From the NCBI GenBank assembly GCA_036971475.1, contig JBAIZL010000003.1:81240929-81304928 (forward strand): a stretch of DNA of 64,000 nucleotides, in the 5' to 3' direction. The stretch's first letter is position 1. The number at the start of each line of letters is the position of its first letter. The position numbers and the translations under genes were made by a program. The stretch is from Prosapia bicincta. Taxonomy: Eukaryota; Arthropoda; Insecta; Hemiptera; Cercopidae. Positions 24,481 through 37,739 of the stretch are shown one piece after another. Below the pieces are notes generated by a model, which made no database searches, was not told the origin of the DNA, and was given only the letters and a program-made list of their open reading frames with translations.

Positions 24481-24846
24481 TCTTGGTAAAATATGTATAC
24501 TGATTGGTATTGGCACTAAAATGTCATATCTTCATGAAAATTTTACTCCTTGTTAGAATACTATATGCACCCTTTTAAAGCATATGCTCACAGAAAAATA
24601 AAACAGTTTTTTTTGTTACATTTGGCTGTCGTAAGTACAGAAATACTATTATTTGAATGTTTAATTTTTTTATTCGAAAATGGTCATTTGTGCTCGTTTG
24701 AACCTATAAACTAGAGACGTGTTCAATGGGCCTACGTGAACAAGAAATTAACATTAGATGAAATTCGACCAAATAAAAGCCTTCTTTTATTTACAATGTC
24801 CAATATAGGTAGATTTTTCTGGTTACCTACCTGAGGTAAAGGTGAT

Positions 24847-26199
24847 ATAATATTTATTGTTCTTCTACTATAGGCCTAACTTTAAAAACTTACTGTAAAT
24901 AAACTTTATGCCAAACCCTTCTTATCCTATATTATTTTTTTACAAGCAGTAAAAACTTAAAATTGAAATTTTCATTTTTTAATACACTGAAGAAGAAATG
25001 TTGAAGAAAATTCGATGAATTAGTCTAAAAATACTGCAAAATCGTTCTTAAACTGCAAAAACTCTTAAAACATTGTAACACGAAAGAAATAGAACTTAAA
25101 AATTGTGGCAGAAAGCTCAATGAGATAAAATAAATTTAATGAGAATAAATGTACTTTCGTAAAGTAAGGATATAGGAGGAGTTAGTGTACTAACTCTAAG
25201 ACTGATAATTAAATGAGAAATTGAGAAGAAAAAAGCCTTTATCCCTTATCCCGTGCAGTGCACGCCTGGAAATCTAGATTGATTATTGTTAAAGATGAAA
25301 CCGTTCATTTAGTTGCAGATCTATTGAGGGTTTTGAAAACATGTAACCAATCCAGAGGATCGATGGATACCGGTCTACACCTAGCCTGCTGATTCACAAT
25401 ACAATCGTCTACTTGCACTCCCGTATTTTTGTTACTATGACACTATGTTTACTGACAGAACTGAAGAACTATTCCTAAAATTCGACAGAGCACTGAACAC
25501 CTTCAATGGGGCGGGGAAATTTTAAAATAGCAACCTAGCGGCGGTGGATTTATTAATTTAAATTTTTTCCAATGGCCTGGAAGAAACCGACACGAGGAAC
25601 GCGACCCGTAAGGCATAGATTTAGCAAGTGACTCCCTTTTTTTCCAAACATACGTAAAAGAGATTAATACCTTTTATAAGACAGTGCCGTGTGTACTAAC
25701 CTAAATAAAGAAATGACTTAAATTGAGGGTTTAAATTTATTTGTGAACATTTGTTCTTATTAAAAACAATAAATTTGTTAAGTTTCATTTCGTTAATTCA
25801 TATTAAAAATAACAACAAATAATAGAATTGTAACAATCAATGTGACAATTTCTATGACAACTATGTACTAATGTAGCCGAAACGAAACTGATTGTAAAGA
25901 GACGTCCCGTGTGGTTGTATGTAAAAAGTAGATGGAGTAATGGTGGTATAAATTTCACATTGTAACACGTGACCAATTAGCGCCTGGAATCAAACCCGTC
26001 ATGAACGTGTTTGTGTAATGTTTATTTTCGATCTCTGAAGGATGACCACATCATTCAGTATTATCAGTTTTAATCATGTGACAGGGACCATGATAGTTAC
26101 TTCATGAAAGTATCTATTTACTTCAGCGAGGTCATTCCCTCCAAAAGATAAAAATACCAAAATAAAATCTTATTTGGTTGAATGTTTCACTTTACAAGC
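24847..26199. other. Spacer between copy B and satellite array 3
   Basis: No recognised gene. A GC-richer stretch at 25230-25640 lacks long open frames. Around 25950-25985 a GGTATAAATTTC box and CACGTGACC occur together, which is promoter-like but unsupported by any gene. Confidence 0.45.
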
Positions 26200-27972
26200 C
26201 ATAATATTCTACCTTTATTTTACCTTCTGAAATTTTTACCCTAATTCACCAGTTGCTACTAGCATTGAGCATGACCCGTGCATCCCCATTGACGTTCGAT
26301 AACTGTAAAAGACAACAACATTAAAAGACCCGATTGATCATTTTTTCTTGTTTAATTGTCTTCTGCTAATGTTACCCCAATCATACTTCTAGTCCCGTAG
26401 AGGCACACCTTTGTATCCGCGTTTAATATTGAAGACGGTATTGGACTAAGCACTTTCCAAAACACTAAGATTGATCATTTTCTAGCTTTGTTTTGCCTTC
26501 TCACATTTATACTCCAAATCATTATTTGCTACTCCCATAGAGGATCATCCGTGTATCCCCATGACGTTCGATAATGGTAAAAAAACTCAGCACCATTAAA
26601 ACCCCACGAGTGATCATTTTCCATGTTTTTTTGCCTTCTGACAATTTTACCCCAATTGACCCTTTTTCTACTCCCGTAGCGCCACACCTGTGCATCCCCT
26701 TTACTCAGCAACCTCCAAAACACTACGATTTATCATTTTCTAACCTTGTTTTGCTTTCTCACAATTATACCCCAATTCATCGTTAGCTACTCCCATAGAG
26801 GGTCCCCCGTGTATCTCCATTTACGTTCGATAACGGTGAATGACTCGGCGCCATTAAAACCCATCCGAATGATCATTTTCAATTAATTTTTGCCTTCTGA
26901 CAATTGTACCCCAATTCACTAATTTTCCACTCCCGTAGAGCCACATCCGTGCATTCCTGATAAATATGGGAGATGGTATTAGACTCAGCTACCTCCAAAA
27001 CACTACTATTGATCATTTTCTAGCTTTGTTTTGCCTTCTCACATTTATACTCCAAATCATCATTTGCTAATCCCATAGAGGATCATCCGTGTATCCCCAT
27101 GACGTTCGATAATGGATAAAGACTAAGCACCATTAAAACCCACCGAGTGATCATTTTCCATGGTTTTTTTGCCTTCTGACAATTTTACCCCAATTGACCC
27201 TTTTTCTACTCCAGTAGCGCCACACCTGTGCATCCCCTTATAATATTTAAGATGGTATTTTACTCAGCAACCTCCAAAACACGACGTTTGATCATTTTCT
27301 AACTTTGTTTTGCTTTCTTACAATTATACCCCAATTCATCGTTAGCTACTCCCATAGAGGGTCACCCGTGTATCCCCATTGACGTTCGATAACGGTGAAA
27401 GACCTCTCAGCACCATTAACCCTCTGAGTGATCATTTTCCGTTGTTTTTTTGCCTTCTGATAATTTTACCGCAATTGACCCTTTTTCTACTCCCGTAGCG
27501 CCACATCCGTGCATCCCCTTATAATACTGAAGTCGGTATTTTACTCCGCAAGCTCCAAAACACTACGATTGATCATTTTCTAAATTTGTTTTGCTTTCTC
27601 ACAATTATATCCCAATTCATCGTTAGCTACTCCCATAGAGGGTCACCCGTGTATCCCCATTGACGTTCGATAACGGTGAATGACTCGGCGAAATTAAAAC
27701 CCATCCGAATGATCATTTTCAATTGTTTTTTGCCTTCTGACAATTGTACCCCAATTCACTAATTTTCTACTCCCGTAGAGCCACATCCGTGCATTACTGA
27801 TAAATATGGGAGACGGTATTAGACTCAACTACCTCGAAAACACTACGATTGATCATATTCTAGCTTTGTTTTGCCTTCCCAAATTTATACTCCAAATCAC
27901 CATTTGCTACTCCCATAGAGGATCACTCGTGTATCCCCATGAGGTTCGATAATGGATAAAGACTAAGCACCA

Positions 27973-27976
27973 TTAA
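27973..27976. repeat. TTAA target-site duplication, left
   Basis: TTAA lies immediately outside the left terminal repeat and is matched by TTAA at 30914-30917. It comes from the satellite word CACCATTAA. TTAA is the characteristic target of piggyBac transposases. Confidence 0.95.
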
Positions 27977-27993
27977 CCCTAGAGGACTCGCGC
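27977..27993. repeat. piggyBac left terminal inverted repeat
   Basis: CCCTAGAGGACTCGCGC is identical in reverse complement to 30897-30913. The next bases (GGGGTAATTATT) match the internal repeat near the right end, not the sequence next to the right terminal repeat. Confidence 0.95.
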
Positions 27994-28183
27994 GGGGTAA
28001 TTATTCTCCCAGTGAGTTTCCAACAAAGATTATAAAACAGTTGCAAATCCTGAAATGCTTCCTCCCCCTATATACCTTCTAATGGACTCGCCCTGTATCT
28101 ATTTCTGCTTATACATCGCATAGTTTGACAGTTTTTGCTTACCTATAACGGTTTGAAGTTATTGGTGCCACAGCTTGGAAAGT

Positions 28184-28203
28184 ATTTACCCCGCGCGAGT
28201 CCT
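28184..28203. repeat. piggyBac left subterminal internal repeat
   Basis: ATTTACCCCGCGCGAGTCCT is the reverse complement of the left-end word AGGACTCGCGCGGGGTAA, lying about 190 bp inside. Such internal repeats usually serve as transposase binding sites in this superfamily. Confidence 0.8.
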
Positions 28204-28228
28204 CACGTTACATTACTGTTTTCTATAT

Positions 28229-28415
28229 GTGAAGTTTGTTTCTATTTGTATTTTTCGAGGTTTTTAAAAGTGAAGTTTATTTTAAATTGTATTTTGTAAG
28301 ATTTTTATAACGTGAATTAGTTTTCATTGTTTTTTGCAATATTTTTACGAGTGGATTTTATTTTGATGTGTATTTTGTTAGGATTTTATAACTGAAGTTA
28401 GTTTTATTTTATAGA
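28229..28415 (+). repeat. 41 bp tandem repeats in the transposase leader
   Basis: Diverged units starting with GTGAAGTTTGTTT, GTGAAGTTTATTT, GTGAATTAGTTTT, GTGGATTTTATTT and CTGAAGTTAGTTT begin at 28229, 28270, 28312, 28351 and 28392, spaced 39-42 bp. They lie just upstream of the transposase start and end in a splice-acceptor-like TTTTATTTTATAG. They may be promoter or leader elements. Confidence 0.6.
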
Positions 28416-28456
28416 CCTAATAATCCATTTGAAATTATTTACGTTCATATTTTGTC

Positions 28457-30733
28457 ATGGCGATAAGAGACGACACAAATTTTATAAATCGCTGGTTACA
28501 AGAGACGGAAGATGAAGTATATGGAAGATCTTCAAGTGATGAAAGTGATCATGTTGAGGAAAGTGTGCATTATTCCGAGAGTGAACAAAGTGCTTGCAGT
28601 GATGTTGATCAGGCTAGTATTGTTTATAAAAATGTTGACCGAGATTTGGATTTCGGAATTGAATATCCAAGTAACTCTGGTAATGTAAATGACGTGAATG
28701 ATAGTTTAGATGAAAATTACGCTAAAAGATGTCGCTTAGAGCTGAACTTGGATGAGTACACCTCTGACGAAGATGATTTACCTTATCGTGAACGCGTTAC
28801 TTGTTACTATGGCAAATCCAAAATTGACAAAAAAGGTAGAGTGATTGAGCCACCGATAAAATGGTATCGCAAACCGCCCCCGCAAAATGTAAGAACACCT
28901 TCGCGTAACATTATAATTCATTTGCCAGGGGTAAAGGGAGAAGCAAAACATTCAAATACACCCCTGAAAGCATGGAATCAGTTATTTGACAATGACTTGA
29001 TTCATTACATAGTGTCTTGCACAAATAAATACATAAACACAAAAAAGGCTAATTTTGGAAGGGAGAGAGATGCAAACGAAACTTCTTTTGAAGAAATTAG
29101 AGCTTTTATTGGGGTTTTGTATATTTGTGGAGCAATGAAGTCTTCACACAAAAATTCTAAAGATATATGGACAACAGACGGGACGGGTTTGGATATAGCA
29201 ATGTGTACAATGTCAAGACATAGATTCCATTTTTTGTTGCAAGTATTACGTTTTGATGATATTTCTACCAGAACAAACAGGAAAAAAATAGATAACATAA
29301 CACATATTCGACACATTTTTGAAAAGATTATATTGAACAGTCAAAATTCGTATACTGTAAGTGAATATGCTACTCTAGACGAACATCTTGAAGGTTTCAG
29401 GGGTCGCTGTAGGTTTCGACAGTATATTAGAAACAAGCCGGCTAAGTACGGGATAAAAATTTTTATGCTTTGTGATGGTCGTACAGGCTATACGAATAAC
29501 ATGGAAATATATGCTGGAACTCAACCTGCTGGCCCCTTTCTAATAAGTAACTCTGTACAAGATGCTGTAAAGAGAATGATTCGACCTATTGCAGGAACAA
29601 ACCGGAATGTTACTATGGACAACTGGTTTACTAGCATACCAATAGCACTTGATTTGTTGAAAAACCACAAATTAACAATTGTCGGAACATTACGTAAAAA
29701 TAAAACCGAGATACCTCTAGAATTTGTTCAAACCAAAAATAAAAAAATGTGCAGCAGTTCGTTTGGATTCCATGAGAAAAATATGACTCTGGTATCATAC
29801 GTGCCAACAAAAAATAAAGTTGTACTAGGACTGTCAACAATGCACTGCAACAACAAAATTGATGATTCTACCGGTGAACAAAAAAACCCAGAACTTATAA
29901 CATTTTATAATCTCACCAAAGGGGGTGTTGACGTGGTGGACCGTATGTGCTCTAACTATACAGTGTCACGAACAAGTAACCTATGGCCATTGACAGTATT
30001 CTTTTTTATACTTGACGTTGTTGGAATAAATTCTCAAATAATTTACGAAACAAATACTCAACAAAATAATCCTAGGAGAACCTTTCTAAAAACTTTAGGC
30101 ACAGAACTCGTAAAAAACCATATTCAGAATCGCTCATCAATTGTAACTCTTCCAAAAGAACTGCGCACCAGAATCAGATTTGTTTTAGGACAACAACAAT
30201 GGCAATCACAACTGCAAAGAAAAAATGCAAGGTAAATAAAAGAATTACTAGTTACGTATTAGCTTTCTGTTATATTAGAATATATTATAAATAAATATTA
30301 TACAAGTATAAACTATAATAGAAAACAACACACACATACTAAATAATACCTATTTCCTTTTGAACAAAAGCCCCTCAATATAATATGTAAAACATATTTA
30401 CAAACAGTAAAAATTGCATAAACAATCATATGACTTTAAATTTTTCAAAAAAAGCTTTGAAAAAAAGAGTGTTTGCTAAAACCTTTGTATATTGTGTTTG
30501 TATACTATTCTTCCGTATGAAATGTTTAGTTTTTATGATTATTGAAACAACAAACGTTTATTTACAGTGTATAGCTTTATATTTTGGAGTATTACAAAAA
30601 ACTATTTTATTGCAGGTGTGGTTTTTGCCCGAGGAATTTAGACAAGAAAACAACTAAATGCTGGGCTAATTGTGGCAAAAGTGTATGTAAAGACCATTTA
30701 GTTGAAGTATGTGAAGAGTGTTTTGACGTATAA
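28457..30733 (+). CDS. piggyBac transposase, two exons
   Basis: A DDE transposase that cuts and pastes the element at TTAA. Exon 1 (28457-30231) gives an acidic N-terminus (residues 1-110, rich in Asp/Glu/Ser) and the DDE_Tnp_1_7-type catalytic core. The presumed catalytic aspartates are D308 (TLDEHLEGFRGR), D388 (NVTMDNWFTS) and D492 with D495 beside it (TKGGVDVVDRMCS). Exon 2 (30616-30733) adds a C-terminal finger with Cys-X2-Cys, Cys-X3-Cys-X4-Cys, X2-His and a final Cys-X2-Cys, the C5HC2 pattern of piggyBac zinc fingers. Splicing predicts about 630 residues, normal for the family. Unspliced RNA ends at codon 592 without the finger. The ATG is the first in frame after the leader. Splicing is inferred from sequence only. 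Confidence 0.93.
30232..30615 (+). other. Predicted 384 bp intron in the transposase gene
   Basis: The donor is AAG|GTAAAT at 30231/30232 and the acceptor TTTTATTGCAG|GTGTGG at 30615/30616. Joining restores the frame exactly and creates the first zinc-finger Cys codon across exon 2. The exon 1 stop codon (TAA at 30233-30235) lies inside the donor, so intron retention yields a defined shorter protein. The frame at 30430-30657 overlaps the intron and is spurious. Confidence 0.8.
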
Positions 30734-30861
30734 AAAAGGAAATCATATTGTATGAGTTTGTTAATTTCTTTTATAATATAACAAAATATATTTGAATAAT
30801 TTTTTATCTATAACACCAATTATTTTACTTATATTGACCTGAAAACTAGTTGGGGTAAATA

Positions 30862-30876
30862 ATTACCCCGCGCGAG
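30862..30876. repeat. piggyBac right subterminal internal repeat
   Basis: ATTACCCCGCGCGAG lies about 20 bp inside the right terminal repeat and matches the complement of the left-end CTCGCGCGGGGTAAT. Confidence 0.8.
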
Positions 30877-30896
30877 CTCTGGTGTAACGGGTATTA

Positions 30897-30913
30897 GCGC
30901 GAGTCCTCTAGGG
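30897..30913. repeat. piggyBac right terminal inverted repeat
   Basis: GCGCGAGTCCTCTAGGG, perfect complement of the left end, followed by TTAA (30914-30917). Confidence 0.95.
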
Positions 30914-31700
30914 TTAAGACCCCCCCGAGTGATCATTTTCCTTGGTTTTTTTGCCTTCTGACAATTTTATCCCAATTGACGCTTTTTCTACTCCCGTAGA
31001 GCCACACCCGTCCATCCCCTTATATAATTGAAGACGGTATTTTACTCAGCAACCTCCAAAACATTACTAACTTTGTTTTCTAACTTTGTTTTGCTTTCTC
31101 ACCATTATAAAACCAAAGGGTCACCCGTGTATCCCCATTGACGTTCGATAACGGTGAATGACACGGCGCCATAAACACCCATCCGAATTATCATTTTCAA
31201 TTGTTTTTTGCCTTCTGACAATTGTACCCCAATTCACTAATTTTCTACTCCCGTAGAGCCATATCCGTGCATTCACGATTAATATGGAAGACGGTATTGG
31301 ACTCAGCTACCTCCAAAACACAATTGATCATATTCTAGCTTTGTTTTGCCTTTTCACTTTTATACTCCACATCATTATTTGATACTCCCATAGAGGATCA
31401 CCCATGTATCCCTAAGACGTTCGTTAACGGTAAAAGATTCAGCACCGTTAAAACTCTCCGACTGATCATTTTCTAGTTTTTTTTTACCTTCTTTCATTTT
31501 GACCGAAAGTCACTCCTTTACAACTCCCATAGAGCCCAACTCGTTCATCCCCGTTTTATTTTGTTCACAGTAATGGACTCAGCATCCTTAAAAACACCCC
31601 AATTGATTATTTCCTAGCTTTTTGGGGGTTCTGATATTCTACCCTAATTGATCTTTTTGCTACTCCTGTAGAGGCACACACTTGTATCCCCGTCAGCTTT

Positions 31701-32176
31701 CGATAGTTGTACACGTTTATGAAAACTAACAACCAGGACTTATGTTAGTTGAGTAAATATTTGGCCAGCTGAAATGAAGTAGGGACATTCTAATGTTTAT
31801 GTTTTCACCGTGATTACACACACCCAGTGCCTTACAGTCTAAACATTTGACTAGTCAGACAGTCGCACCATAGTGGCAACACTGTTGGTTCTCGTATCGT
31901 TAGTGGCGTGGGAACAATATACACACCGGCTGCCATATTGTTATTCGACTGAACGAAAATATACACTGGCTACCATATTGATGCCTAAATGAAATGCTAC
32001 CGTATTGATAGTACGTCAGTCAATTTTGTATTTTTAAGATTTTATGAAATTAAAGTATATGGAGTAGTATAATGTTTATTAGAAATAAATTATACACGAC
32101 GAAAAACATAAATACTTCACTCTTTCAAGTGGCTGCCATATGGTTGCAAAATGAAATGCTGCCATATTGATAGCGG

Positions 32177-32180
<4 letters not shown>
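31701..32180 (+). repeat. Satellite tail sequence, copy 2
   Basis: Matches 8576-9036 base by base apart from scattered substitutions and small indels, in the same position after the last monomer and with the same ATTGATAGCGGGATG end joined to (TA)n. Tail and array therefore travel as one unit. Confidence 0.88.

Positions 32181-32241
<61 letters not shown>
32181..32241. repeat. (TA)n microsatellite closing satellite-tail copy 2
   Basis: About 30 TA units immediately after GCGGGATG, the counterpart of 9037-9097. Confidence 0.97.
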
Positions 32242-32245
<4 letters not shown>

Positions 32246-32670
32246 TTATGATCGCATAATAATTTCATAAACAAGAATATATATTGTTTTTCCTTAATCC
32301 ATTTTACTAACCTAAATAAGTGAATCTTTTCGCTGTTTTGCAGTATCAGTATTGTCAAACTTACAATTAGTACAGAGTTACACGATTATATCCTGACCCA
32401 ACTGTATACATATATACTGACTTTAAATATATCAGATACAGTTATTCATTACTCTAGGCTATATAGTGCATTTGTTTTTATTATGGCATGTCAACATTAG
32501 CTATAATTAATTTAGTATTTTATTACATAATACTTGCTGAACTTATAGTAGAGGATGGAACACTGAGGCAAGTTTAAGATTGAATGTTATTAATTTAAGT
32601 GTACTAGGATATACGATATGTTAGTATAGTCTATTGTTTGAAACGTGAAAATAATTTTAGATTGTTTAGT

Positions 32671-32683
32671 GTTGCCTAGCAAC
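32671..32683. promoter_or_regulatory. X-box-like (RFX) palindrome
   Basis: GTTGCCTAGCAAC fits the RFX-type X-box, a near-palindrome that controls ciliary genes in animals. No ciliary gene is visible nearby, so it may be chance. Confidence 0.2.
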
Positions 32684-33420
32684 CAAAATTTGGAATGAAG
32701 TCAGTGAAATTTCTTAAGGATATATACGATAGACAGTAATATATAATATTATTTTGGCAGTTAAAATTACATGTTGGGAAAAGTGGAAAGTAGCAAGAAA
32801 CGTTCCCAGGAAATACTCAACAATTTACCAAGGAATCATGGCGATCAGATCAGCGGTTTAGTAACTCATAAGCCCCTCATACGTACATAGAAACATTTAT
32901 TTATAATATTAATATACTCATCTTCATTTCTGTTAGGAATATTTCTATATGTTTGAGTACAGTTTTATACCATTCCTAATGTTTCAATATTCTCTTCTGT
33001 TGACGCGTTTCGGAGTTACTCCATTTTGAAAGCTTCAATCGTACTGTTGCTATATTGTATGAGTAGAGGTTGTAATGTATATAACTGACGAGAGATTGTA
33101 AAGCCTATTGTAAGAATTGCGTGATGCCCTATTACAATTAACAGTAATCAGTGAACAGAGATAACAATCAAAATAAATTACGATTTTTCCTAAGGGTGAA
33201 GAACGGCATTCAAAAATTTCCAATAGGTTATTACGAGAAGTAACAATAACTGTCAGTAACAACGATTCTAGTAAAGGGAGTTACTTCGGAGTGACTTCTG
33301 GAAGCAGAGGCCTTAGATAAATAACTAGAAGTAACAGTGAAATAATTAACGGCTACAATTAAAGGTTTGCAATTAGTAAAGCTTTGTTACAGCGCAGTAA
33401 TTACTTTGTAACAATACAAC
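32684..33420. other. AT-rich interval with a short dispersed repeat
   Basis: No gene is recognised. The word TTCTGTTAGGAATATTTCTA and TATGTTTGAGTA (32930-32960) recur near 61985-62015, so part of this interval is an old dispersed repeat. From 33220 to 33360 AGTAAC-like words are frequent. Confidence 0.45.
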
Positions 33421-33657
33421 TCACACAAAGCTTTCCTCACTTCGCTCTAAAACAACGCTGCCATGTCCAGCTGTAGCTAGGTGTAGTTTTATTTCATACA
33501 ACGCATTCAAATCTAATCTAATTTCATAAAACGTGATCGAGTATCTGGCGTCTCGCTTGTGGGATATAAATGTTGGAACAGGTGGGTAGACTTCTGTGAT
33601 GGGACAAAGAAAGTCTTTACTCAGCCATTCAAAACAAAGAAAATGCAATTCTTCATC
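33421..33657 (-). CDS. Candidate exon of an unrecognised gene
   Basis: On the minus strand a 79-codon stretch without stops begins right after an acceptor-like AATCTTTGTTTAG at 33658 (phase 0) and runs to 33421. Residues include FCFEWLSKDF-like, PITEVYPPVPTF, SHKRDARYSITFYEI and ATAGHGSVVLERSEES words, with a protein-like composition unusual for this region. A donor-like GT follows GAAAGCTTT near the end. I do not recognise the protein. It could be a single host exon, or a fragment of a mobile-element gene. No neighbouring exon was identified. Confidence 0.35.
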   Translation of the reverse strand, partial: DEELHFLCFEWLSKDFLCPITEVYPPVPTFISHKRDARYSITFYEIRLDLNALYEIKLHLATAGHGSVVLERSEESFV

Positions 33658-34188
33658 CTAAACAAAGATTATGTGTCACAATTCACTAATGTATAAACAG
33701 GCAATACAACAAACAACCATCTGCATTAATAATGGAAAATAGAAAAGCTTAACTTAAAACGAAATCATTAAATAACGTTCTTCGTCAAACAAAAATAAAT
33801 TATTAGATACATTTGTAATGTCACAGTATAATGTAAAAACAGGTTTCAGTTGGGTAAAAATTAAAAAATTTAAAAAAAATAACAGTTAGTATTTAGAGAA
33901 ATTATAGGTTATTTTAATTAATAATTCAATACATATGCTAGTATAAATGGTATAACATATTCAATATTACTCATTTCTTTAAACAAAATCCTTTTTCATC
34001 ACTGTATAATCTGTTAGTTTTGTACAGTGACGTCAGTACATTTTCAGAAACAATTTAAAATAATAATATAAATGTATTATTTTATAAGCATTTCTATAAA
34101 AATAGTAATGAAGGTTGTTAGTGCTCTATGTAAAGTTTAGACAGATATAAATGTACAATCACTGCAAGCAACTAGGTTATACAACTAA

Positions 34189-34191
<3 letters not shown>
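33658..34191. other. AT-rich interval, nothing recognised
   Basis: No frame or motif supports a gene. If the exon at 33421-33657 is real, this is probably intron. Confidence 0.4.

Positions 34192-34277
<86 letters not shown>
34192..34277. repeat. (TA)n microsatellite
   Basis: About 43 TA-type units with one TTTA interruption near 34246. Confidence 0.96.
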
Positions 34278-36210
<1,933 letters not shown>

Positions 36211-36789
36211 GATAAAGTCTTATCAACCTAAATTGCTCTTAGAGCGACTAAATTATAGTTAAAAAAGGCAAGCATTGCAATCATGCTTATTTTGCTACAA
36301 AAAACAATAATTGCCTCAATTTAAAACTTTGAAAGTCTTTCTTTCTCTAACACAAATCATCTTGTCCCAAGTTTTTGTCCCTCCCTATAAAGTAAGAAGT
36401 TCTACACGGTATTGTTTGAACACCTACTTCAGGAATCGTAATGATTTCTTCTATCTTACCTCTTCCTGACCTCTTCGTAGATCTAAGTAATAAGTGTCTT
36501 GAATGTTTTTCAAATGTTACAATATAAAATATCGTTTTACAATACATTCAATAATCATGTTCTATAAATTTACTGTTTAATTAATTATCCTACCTAAAGG
36601 ATGATCTAATAATATAATTGCTATTTAAAATAAAAAGTCAAGTCAACTTTTTAACACTTTAAATTCAGGTTTTATCCTTCTGGGAAATGATTTGTTTGTT
36701 TAGAATGGATTATCTTCAATTTTGTTCTGTAAAATCAGTTATTGTCAACTTCACCTCTTCTATAATTATTTCAAAACTGGAGATTCAAT

Positions 36790-37250
36790 CCCTTTGATAC
36801 ATTAGGCAGTACGTAAACATTGCGCCCGAGGAGTGGAATAACAGCAGCACATTATCATTAGTTATCCGCACCCAAAGCTTACTCAGTCTAGTAGTACTTT
36901 GCATATTTTCCGCGTCCAACGTTTGCTCGCTCAGTAGCAGAACCTGAATTAGTCTCGGGGAGAATTAATTCCCTCACACGTGATTGCTCATGTTCTTATA
37001 TACATTTACTTTGCAACAGATCATCTTGAGATAGATAATAATTGTGGGGGGAAAAATATTTCCCTCAGGACTAATCAGCAAATATGTTATTAGAATATTT
37101 ATTCCACGCACAGGGATACTATCTGACCGAGTAAACATTGCGACCGAAGAGGGGAACGCTAGCCCCACATTAGTATTAGCTCAAATTATTCACGCGCAAT
37201 GTTTACTTGGTCTAGTAGTGAAATTATACCAAATATCTATTAAAAACTAC
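36790..37250. repeat. Small stem-loop repeat, possible MITE-like element
   Basis: GTAAACATTGCG occurs at about 36812 and 37131 with similar sequence after each (CCCGAGGAGTGG, ACCGAAGAGGGG) and a shared CTAGTAGT. At 37127 ACCGAGTAAACATTGCG faces its near-complement CGCAATGTTTACTTGGT ending near 37211. GGGAAAAATATTTCCC (about 37053) and GGGAGAATTAATTCCC (about 36958) are further palindromes. It may be a decayed non-autonomous DNA element. No target duplication was identified. Confidence 0.4.
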
Positions 37251-37739
37251 ATTAAACAGTCGTTTTAAAGGACGTTTTATTATTACCAAAACGATAGAAA
37301 ACCTCCATTAGGCCGAAGACACTAGATTACTGATGTGTGTTTCTATGAAAACACCATGTACCTTCCTGCTCCTGAAATAAACCGAAACCATTTTACATTT
37401 TGCAACCCATTCTGTATCTCTAAATATAAAAGTTGCATACTTTGTCTGATAGCTTACGTAACACTAGTAGAAAATTAGACAAAAAATACCTGCAACAAAA
37501 TGTTCCCAAATGGAAAAAATATTTACCGTTAGTGATATAATGAAAAAAAGAAAAATGAAACAAGAAAAGCGAAAATTAATGGTTTAATGGAGAGAAACTC
37601 GTCATAAAAGACAGTAGTCAACAAATTTAGATAATATTTGGGACATTAAAAATGAATAATATTATTAAAATAACAGCATTAAAATTATTATTACACAAAT
37701 CATTATTATAGAAAATAATGTACGGTATTTTGTTGCATA
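37251..37739. other. AT-rich interval, nothing recognised
   Basis: No frame or motif supports a gene. It leads into the 93 bp array. Confidence 0.5.

Larger units (their letters stand above)
20985..24846. repeat. Repeat family copy B, about 3.9 kb
   Basis: It begins at TATCGTTAGCGGGGGCAGCG with unrelated sequence before it and ends near GAGGTAAAGGTGATA. It is collinear with copy A except that it has one 854 bp left unit, one 160 bp unit and no 451 bp duplication, and it lacks the recombinase-like segment. The 114-codon plus-strand frame at 22593-22937 corresponds to the 107-codon frame at 2632-2955 in copy A. It is conserved in both copies (QDIVLPNVYCSVARNQN in B) but not recognised. Confidence 0.85.
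27977..30913 (+). mobile_element. Complete piggyBac-family transposon, 2,937 bp
   Basis: The ends are perfect 17 bp inverted repeats: CCCTAGAGGACTCGCGC at 27977-27993 and its complement at 30897-30913. TTAA sits directly outside both. Subterminal copies of the ACCCCGCGCGAG word lie at 28184-28203 and 30862-30876, asymmetrically placed as in other piggyBac elements. The transposase gene has no stop or frameshift in its first exon, and a second exon supplies the zinc finger. With intact ends, target duplication and coding frame it could be autonomous and recently inserted. The host site is a satellite monomer. Whether it still moves cannot be told from sequence. Confidence 0.95.
26200..31700 (+). 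repeat. Satellite array 3, interrupted by piggyBac
   Basis: Same monomer and same strand as array 1, with the two alternating monomer types clearly visible (CTCCAAAACACTACGATTGA and CACCATTAAAACCC). The array is split at 27973-30917 by the piggyBac insertion: monomer sequence up to GACTAAGCACCATTAA resumes after the element as GACCCCCCCGAGTGATC. Its last monomers (31440-31700) match those of array 1 (8290-8575) especially well, including variants such as ACTCCTGTAGAGGCACACAC. Confidence 0.93.

Noticed and set aside
29005..29316. Minus-strand frame opposite the transposase
   Set aside because: Shadow of the real coding strand.
30430..30657. 75-codon frame after the transposase
   Set aside because: Overlaps the predicted intron and its acceptor; no motif, and the conserved finger is in another frame.
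36347..36547. 66-codon minus-strand frame with a GTAAGA donor-like site
   Set aside because: Only the donor-like site supports it; no acceptor and no recognised protein.
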